Shown piece after piece: positions 16,028 through 23,061 of a stretch of 64,000 nucleotides of DNA. The number at the start of each line of letters is the position of its first letter. Within the stretch, counting starts at the first letter, position 1. The position numbers and the translations under genes are program-made. The stretch lies in the NCBI GenBank assembly GCA_009379725.1, contig WHTF01000004.1:1-64000 (forward strand). Direction: 5' to 3'. Below the pieces are notes generated by a model that was not told where the DNA came from, made no database searches, and saw only the letters and a list, made by a program, of their open reading frames with translations. This DNA comes from Deltaproteobacteria bacterium. GTDB taxonomy: Bacteria > Desulfobacterota > Binatia > UBA9968.

Positions 16028-17149
16028 CTACCAACTCGCGAACATAAGTTCGCTAATCGCTTGATACGTGATGGCATCGTCCTTGCCGGATTCGATCAAG
16101 TGATGCTTGCAAATGTGCCTGCAACAAGCGATCACCGCCTGGTGTATAATCATCGCCTTGCCATTTCGCGTTTGATGGCCGGTCAGTTTGCCATGGCTTA
16201 AAAATACGGTTTCTTCCGGATGGTAGATCAAATCGTAAAAACGAACACTTTGCGGGGTCGACTGAGCCAAATTCATCGAGCTTTGATTGTTGGCATCGAT
16301 GTCGGCTCGGGCGGCACGTAACCACTGCTGCCGCGCTTGGGGGTTGTCGAAGTCCGGCTGAGTTATTGTCAAGGGATGAGCCGAAGCCAAGGATGAGTAC
16401 GGTTCCAAGTCCGTCAACCTGCCATCCGGCAACTTTCGCACGCCACCTTGGCCTTTGGTCGTCGAGTTAACGATCAGGCCGACTTTGGGAGCCCAGATCC
16501 CAATTTCGTTTTCGTCGATAGGATGAGCGTTACGGCCATGTCTTCTAAGCTCCGTTGCCAACGAATGAGCATGCTCTGCCGTTCGGTTGCAGATTAAAAG
16601 CTGCCTCCCCTCGAGCAGATCGGATAGATGGAAGGCAACTGCTCGCGCTGAGCCGCCGGCACCCAAGAGCAAAACGCCGACTTCCCGCAGCGATGACATA
16701 AAAGCTTGGCTTTGCCCCGGGTCGGGCACTAGGAGACTGTCGATGAAGCCTTCCCCGTCGGTGTTGTAACCTACTAGTCTCCCGGTCGAGGTGCGGACAA
16801 TGGTATTAACCGCTTGAATACGTTCGGCGCCCAGATCGACCTCGTCGAGAAAGTCCATGATTCTACGTTTGTAGGGGACGGTAACATTGATTCCGAGAAA
16901 GCGGTCGGTGGCTCTCATTGCGGCGATGACATCGCCCAAGCAGGAACTGTCGACGTCGAGCGGTAGGTAGATGGCGTTCATGCCGAGATAATCAAACGCG
17001 GCGTTCCATAGCACAGGGCTCTTGGAGTAAAGCGACGGAGCATCGCCGATAATTCCGGCGATTTGTTTGTTACCGATGGCGCCGCCATCGATTGCATTGG
17101 TGATGTAATTTTGAATTGCAACCGTGTTTTTCCAGGATGTCATAGCCAT
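16028..17149 (-). CDS. Shikimate dehydrogenase-like protein with large insertion
   Basis: A 373-residue protein related to AroE (usual length about 270). Substrate-side motifs are recognisable: YSKSPVLWNAAF, GINVTVPYK, QAVNTIV and GYNTDGEGF. The NADP-binding loop is LLGAGGSARAVAF, followed by CNRT and NSTTKGQGG. An extra stretch of some 80 residues separates that motif from YDLIYHPEET and the late GKAMIIHQAV. The start at ATG 17149 follows AGAGAG; a TTG at 17206 and ATG at 17143 are alternatives. It lies 69 bp downstream of spoVR in the prkA cluster, far from aromatic-biosynthesis genes. It may act on a quinate/shikimate-like substrate or be a repurposed dehydrogenase. Confidence 0.75.
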   Translation of the reverse strand: MAMTSWKNTVAIQNYITNAIDGGAIGNKQIAGIIGDAPSLYSKSPVLWNAAFDYLGMNAIYLPLDVDSSCLGDVIAAMRATDRFLGINVTVPYKRRIMDFLDEVDLGAERIQAVNTIVRTSTGRLVGYNTDGEGFIDSLLVPDPGQSQAFMSSLREVGVLLLGAGGSARAVAFHLSDLLEGRQLLICNRTAEHAHSLATELRRHGRNAHPIDENEIGIWAPKVGLIVNSTTKGQGGVRKLPDGRLTDLEPYSSLASAHPLTITQPDFDNPQARQQWLRAARADIDANNQSSMNLAQSTPQSVRFYDLIYHPEETVFLSHGKLTGHQTRNGKAMIIHQAVIACCRHICKHHLIESGKDDAITYQAISELMFASW

Positions 17150-17218
17150 ATACTCTCTGCCGTCAGTAGTTGCACGAGGCGGTAATTTTGGCAACTCTGA
17201 CGGCAAACGAAGATAAAA

Positions 17219-18646
17219 CTATGAAGCGTTCTTGATGGCGAGTCGGTTGTCGGAGTACGAAAGGAGGGATCTGCGACTGTCCAGGAAGGTCTCGAGAGCG
17301 ACCTCGTGCCCCCACAATTGATGCAAGTATTGAAGTGTTTTTTCGGCGTATTCCAATTGCAGATCGCGTCCATCGTGGTAGTGCCTGAGAAATAGCGTTC
17401 GGTTGTTGTTGTAATCGGAGTCTTCGACCTTGATGACCGGGATCGTGCTGGTGCCTACGTTTTGAATCAGCGTTTCCTTAATCTGGCGCCAATTCTGATC
17501 GTCCGCCACCCGGCTGACGACTTGTTCATTTCCTCTAGTGCGGTATTCGAAAAGGTTGAGTTCCCGCACCAGCTCTTCAGTTAGATAACGGCGCAGAAAG
17601 GAAGCGTCGCGTTCGACCTCTCGCACCTCGAAAAGCTTTTCCGTCCCGCTTTTGTTTCTCCGTCCGTATTCCTTCTCCTCCTCGGCCGTGGGTTGGTCCC
17701 AGCGCTTTTCTATGTTCTCCCATACTTTCATGCCGACGTGATACGGATTCAAACCGCCCGGGGTAGGACGCAATACCTGGGTATGCCGCACGATAAACTC
17801 CAGATGAAGATTTTGCGGCAGCTCTAATGATTCCAGAATTCGTTTGTGCCAGAAGCTGGCCCATCCTTCGTTCATGATCTTCGTTTCAATCTGCGGGATG
17901 AAATACTGCGCCTGCTCGTGCACGATTGTCAGCAGATCTTTCTCCCAATCGGCTAAGTGCGGATTGTGATCGCGTACAAAAATCAAAAGATCTTCTTCAG
18001 GATACAAGGGGACTTTGTTGAAGTCAGGTGAAACATATTCTGGACGGCGGTGGATAGCGCCGAATGGATCGGCGGGCGGATGGGACTCTTGGACTTTGTT
18101 TTCCAGTTGTTCTTCCGCTGAAAGCTTCCGGATCGAAAGATTACGGCGGCACTGAAGTGATAGAGCGTGCGCAGCGTCGAGAATACGCTCGACCCTTTCG
18201 AGCCCGATACTAGGATCTTCTACGTAGTGGCGCGCGCGGTTGGCATGGCTCTTAAAGGTCTCGATGGTGTACTGAGCGCGTGTCGCGCTAAAGGTGAAAT
18301 TGTTTTTAAAAAAATCGTTGTGTCCGTAGACGTGGGCGATGGTGAGGATTTGCAAAGCAAGGCTGTTATCTCGCATTAGATAAGCGATCGACGGATTGGA
18401 ATTGATCACCATCTCATAGGGAAGGCCGCTCACGCCATAATCGTAGAGTGTTTTTAGTTTCTCAAAGCTCTTGCCGTAAGACCAGTGTGGATAATGAGAA
18501 GGCATGCCCGAATAAACCATGTAGGAGAGCATGTCTTCGTGGTCGCAGATTTCGAACTCCTGAGGGTAGGGGTCGAGGCCGACTTGATGCACAGCCTGCA
18601 GAATTCGACTATTCCAATCTTCAAGATCATGAATCGTATAGTCCAT
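17219..18646 (-). CDS. SpoVR family protein (YcgB-like)
   Basis: A 475-residue cytoplasmic protein of the SpoVR/YcgB family, full length. Typical sequence: YTIHDLEDWNSRI at the start, GMPSHYPHWSYGKSFE near residue 60, YGHNDFFKNN near residue 120, EGWASFWH near residue 270 and NPYHVGMKVW. The biochemical role of SpoVR is unknown; in Bacillus it affects the spore cortex, while in E. coli ycgB is a stationary-phase gene. I favour ATG 18646, which matches where family members begin. An ATG at 18676 overlaps the end of the upstream gene. It is the third gene of the conserved prkA-yeaH-spoVR set. Confidence 0.93.
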   Translation of the reverse strand: MDYTIHDLEDWNSRILQAVHQVGLDPYPQEFEICDHEDMLSYMVYSGMPSHYPHWSYGKSFEKLKTLYDYGVSGLPYEMVINSNPSIAYLMRDNSLALQILTIAHVYGHNDFFKNNFTFSATRAQYTIETFKSHANRARHYVEDPSIGLERVERILDAAHALSLQCRRNLSIRKLSAEEQLENKVQESHPPADPFGAIHRRPEYVSPDFNKVPLYPEEDLLIFVRDHNPHLADWEKDLLTIVHEQAQYFIPQIETKIMNEGWASFWHKRILESLELPQNLHLEFIVRHTQVLRPTPGGLNPYHVGMKVWENIEKRWDQPTAEEEKEYGRRNKSGTEKLFEVREVERDASFLRRYLTEELVRELNLFEYRTRGNEQVVSRVADDQNWRQIKETLIQNVGTSTIPVIKVEDSDYNNNRTLFLRHYHDGRDLQLEYAEKTLQYLHQLWGHEVALETFLDSRRSLLSYSDNRLAIKNAS

Positions 18647-18665
18647 GGTTAAGAGCGTTGTCAGG

Positions 18666-19895
18666 TTATGCTGCATCCTCGCGGGCGCGATCCTTGGCCA
18701 AAAATGTCTTGAAGGAGGTCCAGATATCCTCCTTTCGATGAATCTGGATGGTCTGAAAGTTTGCCGCCTCGATTTGGGAGAACAATTGGATCAAGCTGCT
18801 CCCGTAGTAGCCTGCTCCCAATGGCTTGATTTCGCCATAGCCGAATAGATTGGATGATTGCGCCAGTTCTGTGGCTGCTTTCAAGGCGGCCGGATTGTCG
18901 GAATCAAAATTGTCACCGTCCGAACAATGGAATACGTAGACATTCCATAGCGCCGGGTGGTAACGCTGGTTAATAATTTCCAGCGCCTTGTTGTAACCCG
19001 AAGAAACAAAGGTGCCGCCGGATTCTCCCTTATGGAAAAAATCCTCTTCGGTGACTTCCTGAGCTTCGGTATGATGTGCGATGAAAACAATTTCGACATT
19101 TTGATAGCGGCTGCAAATAAACTGATACAGGATAAAAAAGAAGCTTCGGGCTAGATACTTTTTCATGGTATCCATGGAGCCGGAGGTATCCATGATACAC
19201 AGAACAACGGCATTGGACTCACGGCGCAAGTCGTTCACGGAATGATGATAGCGCAGATCATCTCTATGGAAGGGAAAGCGCTTGCTGAGCCCGGCCGGGA
19301 CTTCTTTTCGCTGTGAAGCTTTCTTGCGCTTGAGCCGTGATCGAGCTGTTCGCTTCTTATCCAAACGTACCCGGATGCCTTTTCTTCTGAATCCCTTCTG
19401 GCGGAACTGCTTTTCGACCTCGAGTTGCCGCAGCCGTTTGCGTTCGAGGTCCGGCAATTCCAGATCCTCGAACATTAAATCGATGATTTCATCCAAACTG
19501 ACATCCGTTTCGTAGTAATCAATGCCGGGCCGGTCTCCAGCTTGCCCGGGTTGCTTGCTTTGGTCGCCTTGGCCGACGACTTGGCCTGGCTGAGGTTCCT
19601 GATCGCCTCCTTGCCCGACTCCGGGCGCGTTGTCACCATAGACAAAACGGTATTCTTTAACGCCTCGTATCGGCACTTTGATGATACGATTGTTATCCTT
19701 TCCGATGATGGACTCTTCGGCGATGATATCGGCAATATTGTTTCTTATGGCTTCACGGACTTTCTGGCGGTGGCGCAAACGATCGCCTGCACTCCTGTCG
19801 CTACGCTGGCCAGAAGACGGGTTGTAGGGACGGAAGATGGTATACGATGTGCGATCCATGCGGGTCGGGTCCTCACGCTGTCCTCGCATAGGCAT
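18666..19895 (-). CDS. DUF444 family protein (YeaH/YhbH), von Willebrand A-like
   Basis: A 409-residue member of DUF444. The N-terminal third is charged and Gly/Gln-rich (VGQGGDQEPQPGQVVGQGD), with RHRQKVREAIRNNIADIIAEESI as in Bacillus YhbH. The C-terminal half is a vWA-like domain with the metal site in CIMDTSGSMD and a late HCSDGDNF motif. It is the conserved partner of PrkA and SpoVR. The function is not established; the three are induced in sporulation, starvation and stress. The ATG at 19895 overlaps the prkA stop (TGATG) behind GGAAGGA. Family alignment would also allow ATG 19859. Confidence 0.92.
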   Translation of the reverse strand: MPMRGQREDPTRMDRTSYTIFRPYNPSSGQRSDRSAGDRLRHRQKVREAIRNNIADIIAEESIIGKDNNRIIKVPIRGVKEYRFVYGDNAPGVGQGGDQEPQPGQVVGQGDQSKQPGQAGDRPGIDYYETDVSLDEIIDLMFEDLELPDLERKRLRQLEVEKQFRQKGFRRKGIRVRLDKKRTARSRLKRKKASQRKEVPAGLSKRFPFHRDDLRYHHSVNDLRRESNAVVLCIMDTSGSMDTMKKYLARSFFFILYQFICSRYQNVEIVFIAHHTEAQEVTEEDFFHKGESGGTFVSSGYNKALEIINQRYHPALWNVYVFHCSDGDNFDSDNPAALKAATELAQSSNLFGYGEIKPLGAGYYGSSLIQLFSQIEAANFQTIQIHRKEDIWTSFKTFLAKDRAREDAA

Positions 19896-21829
19896 CAATC
19901 CTTCCAAAGATTGTTGGCGGCATACTTGAGGATGACATCGACGCAGCTCGGACAATAGCCGTTCTCAAGGAGGTTTTTAACCATGACATTGTACTTTTCC
20001 GACTGGTCCTCGTCACGCATGCGCGATTTTGTAATTACCCGGCTGAGATCTCGGACAGATGTGATCAGTTTCTTCTCGATCGCTTCTTTCAGGGGTTCAT
20101 AGCTCCGGTAATCGATCTTTTCACCGCGCCGGTTCGCCGCCCACAGATAAGCGATGACCTCTTGACGAAAACCGTCGGCCGCCGATCCGATGATAGCAAT
20201 CTGTTCCTCGATAGACTTCATAAAGCCTTCGTCAGGAGAAAGCTCTTCTTTGGTGTTGCGGTCTTTGACCTTGCTCTTGTTCACATAAGCTTCGGCGTGA
20301 TCTAAATAGTTTTGGAACAGGGCTTCGGCTTGTTCCTGATAGGAATAGACGAAAGCCCGGGTAATTTCTTTTTCCAGAATTTCCAGATACTCCTTGTGCA
20401 GAGTGTCTTGTAAGAGCTCGAGATAATGCTTTCTTGTATCATCGGACAGGTCGGCTTCCTTAACCATGTTGATCAATGCTTCGCGCACGTTGATCGGGTT
20501 GATGCAATTTCCCGCCGTGTTGTCTGAAAGAGAATTGTCCAGTGCTTTCATGATGAACCGAGTGGAGATGCCGGCCAGACCTTCTCGCTTGACGCCTTCT
20601 TTGAGCTCCTGAATGTCGACCTTTTTGCTCCTGCCCTTCTCGACCACTTCTTCACCGTTATAGAGGCGTAATTTGGTCATGGGATCGCATTTGTTCGTCG
20701 GCTCGAGGCGCGAAAGAATCGCAAAGATGGAGGCGATCTCAAGGGTATGGGGAGCGACATGAGCGCGGAAGTCCGAATGACGGATAATTTTCTGATAGAT
20801 TTTTACTTCCTCGGACAAACGCAGGTTATAAGGCACACGAATGACCACGATCCGGTCTAGAATGGCTTCATTAGTATGGTCGGCTTTAAATTTCTGCCAC
20901 TCGGCCTCATTAGAATGAGCGACAATAACCGTGTCGACATAGACGAGTCCGTGACGGCCGGGAGCGGGCACGACCTTCTCCTGAGTGGCCGTTATCATGC
21001 AATGCAGGTATTCGATCTCGTTCTTAAAGACTTCAATGAACTCGACTATGCCGCGGTTGCCGACGTTCAGGGCGCCATTGAGTTCGAGTACGCGCGGGTC
21101 GCCTTCAGAATACAGGTCTAGCTTGGAAATGTCCTCGCTGCCGATCAATACCGAAGTGTCCTGGTTATTGGGATCGACTGGAGGAACCACGCCAATGCCG
21201 ACGCGAGAGCGTTTCGAAAATTCAACCGTACAGACAGGGAACTCTTCGTATTTACCGGCGTACTCCTGCTGCAGCTTGAAGCGGCAAACGGGACACAGGT
21301 CGCCCTCGATATGAACCCCCAGCATTTTGTCGAACTCCTTGCGCAGGTGGCGGGGAATCAAATGAAGTGGATCTTCAAACATAGGGCAACCTTCAATGGC
21401 GTAAAAAGGTGGGCTCTCTTCGAGGCCGCGATGAAGCTTTTCCACTAGCGAGCTCTTCCCCGAACCCACCGGCCCCATAAGATACAGAACTTGGCGGCTT
21501 TCTTCGCCCTTTAGCGAAGCTGCGTGAAAGTAGCGAACGATCTGGGAGACGGTTTTTTCGATGCCAAAGAATTCGTCGGCGAAAAAGTCGTAGACTTTTA
21601 TGGACTCGTCTTTGTAAAGCCGCTTAGCATGGGGGTCGTCGTCAACGTTGATGTCTCTCACACCGGCTTTCATGATGACATCATACAACCGGGCATGAGC
21701 TAACTTGGTAGTCCTCGGATCATCTTTGACCTTGTCGAGATAGCCTAGCAGATTTCCGCGCCATGATTGGCTTTGGTGAAGATCACGATCTTTCCGAATG
21801 AGCTTTTCGAATTCTTTGCTATGGTCCAT
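19895..21829 (-). CDS. prkA: PrkA family serine protein kinase (YeaG-like)
   Basis: A 644-residue protein, identical in length to E. coli YeaG. The N-terminal half is an AAA+-type domain with Walker A MGPVGSGKSSLV. A CPVC motif near residue 200 lies between the AAA subdomains, and VIVAHSNEAEWQKF and LDRIVVIRVPYNLRLSEE follow. The C-terminal part is the PrkA kinase domain. It phosphorylates proteins on Ser in starvation or sporulation; a protease activity has also been suggested for Bacillus PrkA. The ATG at 21829 follows AGGGGAG, preferred over an in-frame ATG at 21865. It is the first gene of prkA-yeaH-spoVR-(aroE-like). Confidence 0.95.
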   Translation of the reverse strand: MDHSKEFEKLIRKDRDLHQSQSWRGNLLGYLDKVKDDPRTTKLAHARLYDVIMKAGVRDINVDDDPHAKRLYKDESIKVYDFFADEFFGIEKTVSQIVRYFHAASLKGEESRQVLYLMGPVGSGKSSLVEKLHRGLEESPPFYAIEGCPMFEDPLHLIPRHLRKEFDKMLGVHIEGDLCPVCRFKLQQEYAGKYEEFPVCTVEFSKRSRVGIGVVPPVDPNNQDTSVLIGSEDISKLDLYSEGDPRVLELNGALNVGNRGIVEFIEVFKNEIEYLHCMITATQEKVVPAPGRHGLVYVDTVIVAHSNEAEWQKFKADHTNEAILDRIVVIRVPYNLRLSEEVKIYQKIIRHSDFRAHVAPHTLEIASIFAILSRLEPTNKCDPMTKLRLYNGEEVVEKGRSKKVDIQELKEGVKREGLAGISTRFIMKALDNSLSDNTAGNCINPINVREALINMVKEADLSDDTRKHYLELLQDTLHKEYLEILEKEITRAFVYSYQEQAEALFQNYLDHAEAYVNKSKVKDRNTKEELSPDEGFMKSIEEQIAIIGSAADGFRQEVIAYLWAANRRGEKIDYRSYEPLKEAIEKKLITSVRDLSRVITKSRMRDEDQSEKYNVMVKNLLENGYCPSCVDVILKYAANNLWKD

Positions 21830-21985
21830 GCCAGAAGCTCCCCTTTCTGGAGAAAAGTTTATCATGAGTACTCAATAGCGACGTCGGTGGATTTGAACGC
21901 AAAAGAAAAAATGAGGATGAGTAAAACCTGTAGCCAAGCGGTGACGGAGGCAAAACCCGTAAAAATGCTTTTCCCAAGACGTGCT

Positions 21986-22072
21986 TCACGTTAAGCCGAA
22001 AGCCGGAAGGGGACGAGCGATGCCGCGTTGAGGTTTGTAAAGCGAGAGTCGGGAAAACTTTATGGCTTGCAT
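21986..22072 (-). CDS. Possible 28-residue leader peptide upstream of prkA
   Basis: ATG at 22072 is preceded by CGGAGGTCGA, a near-ideal Shine-Dalgarno at 4-5 bases. The product would be a basic 28-residue peptide starting MQAIKFSRLSLYKPQRG and ending at TGA 21986. No family is recognised, and frames of this length occur by chance. The strong ribosome site upstream of a stress operon is the only support. Confidence 0.25.
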   Translation of the reverse strand: MQAIKFSRLSLYKPQRGIARPLPAFGLT

Positions 22073-22122
22073 TCGACCTCCGTTAGCCCAACGTACTGGT
22101 CTCTCAGCCCTTGCTCTTTGAC

Positions 22123-22263
22123 TTAGACGACGCCAAAAAACACTTTCTTCATTTTTACCCGGTGCTTACAGTAATTATTGAAGCGTTCTTTGCCAATAAT
22201 GTCAAGATTATTCTTCAGGATACCGGCAATCAGCCATCGCTCAACATCGTAATCCATTATCAT
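22123..22263 (-). CDS. Possible 46-residue small protein
   Basis: ATG at 22263 (or 22257) opens a 46-codon frame ending at TAA 22123. The product starts MIMDYDVERWLIAG and is mixed helical with a basic C-terminal part (KHRVKMKKVFF). The composition looks protein-like and it lies in an otherwise empty divergent region, but no clear ribosome site (only GCGAG) and no family are seen. Confidence 0.3.
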   Translation of the reverse strand: MIMDYDVERWLIAGILKNNLDIIGKERFNNYCKHRVKMKKVFFGVV

Positions 22264-22334
22264 CTCGCGCTGGTTCTGCTAGATTGAAATGTTGTAAATT
22301 CGTCGCTACCCGTTGCAGTGAGGTACGGCATTGC

Positions 22335-22859
22335 ATGAAACCTGAAGAGTTACTTATTCAACCCGGTATGCGTTGGTATGCAATTCAAACCAAAGGAAAC
22401 AAGGAGAAAGAGGTTGCTAAACGTTTGTCAGATCTTAGGTTGGAGACCTTCCTACCCTGGCTTCGCAACCGGCGTCGGATCGGCAACAGATTCCAATGGG
22501 TTCTCGTGCCTTTGTTTCCGGGCTATTTGTTTTGCCGCTTAGATCTCATCGTTTCAGGGAAGGTGGCGCGTTATTCGCCCGGAGTGAAGGATTTTCTCAA
22601 GTTCGGCAATGAGATAATGGGAGTTCACGATGAGATCATTGTCGCGCTCCGCGAGCGGTGCCCGCAAGGTATCGCTGAAATCGACCCCGTCTTGTTCAAT
22701 CCCGGCGACCCGTTAAAAATCAACGAGGGCCCTTTTGCCGGTCTCGAGGCTATTTTCGAAAAGAAGATGAAAGGCAGTGAGCGAGTCGCGGTGTTGCTGG
22801 AAATATTGGGCCGGCAAACTCGGCTGGTTCTCCGCAGTGAGACCGTCGCTAAAATCTAA
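22335..22859 (+). CDS. NusG-family transcription antitermination paralogue (RfaH/UpxY-like)
   Basis: A 174-residue protein with a NusG N-terminal (NGN) domain, MRWYAIQTKGNKEKEVAKRL, followed by the conserved VPLFPGYLFCR strand. A C-terminal KOW domain reads NEGPFAGLEAIF and ends in the LRSE region. Unlike core NusG it does not sit next to secE and ribosomal genes. Instead it precedes a large sensor kinase, as with specialised paralogues (RfaH, LoaP, UpxY) that let polymerase read through long operons. The start at ATG 22335 is uncertain: the ribosome site is poor and the frame is open to 22284. Its target operon is unknown. Confidence 0.82.
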   Translation: MKPEELLIQPGMRWYAIQTKGNKEKEVAKRLSDLRLETFLPWLRNRRRIGNRFQWVLVPLFPGYLFCRLDLIVSGKVARYSPGVKDFLKFGNEIMGVHDEIIVALRERCPQGIAEIDPVLFNPGDPLKINEGPFAGLEAIFEKKMKGSERVAVLLEILGRQTRLVLRSETVAKI

Positions 22860-22987
22860 CCCCATTCTCTGCCGGAATCTTTTTAAAGCTTGTCGCTGCC
22901 GTCGACGTGGCGTGAAGCGATTGATCGGCTGCTTACAATATCGCCGATGTGCGATAGAGGTGACCGATAGCCCGTCTGAGACACTCC

Positions 22988-23016
22988 TTGACAGGTCGTG
23001 AGCTCTCTTGATAAAT
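22988..23016 (+). promoter_or_regulatory. Candidate sigma-70 promoter of the sensor kinase gene
   Basis: TTGACA at 22988-22993 is followed by TGATAAAT at 23009-23016, so the -10 is TGATAA at 15 bases or ATAAAT at 17. Transcription would begin near 23022, in keeping with the chosen start at 23062 and ruling out an upstream in-frame ATG at 23008. Confidence 0.4.
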
Positions 23017-23061
23017 GCCGGTGAATTCAGGCGCTCCATGGCTTTCTTCAAAGGGGGACCT

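Larger units (their letters stand above)
21830..22334. other. Intergenic region between divergent prkA and nusG-like genes
   Basis: About 500 bases separate two divergent genes. Both promoters must lie here, but I find no convincing sigma-70 or sigma-54 pair. Two minus-strand short open frames with possible ribosome sites (21986-22072 and 22123-22263) are listed separately. No tRNA, clear riboswitch or long inverted repeat was seen. Confidence 0.6.

Noticed and set aside
22284-22334. Longer start of the NusG-like gene at 22284
   Set aside because: The extra residues (CCKFVATRCSEVRHC) do not resemble NusG N-termini.
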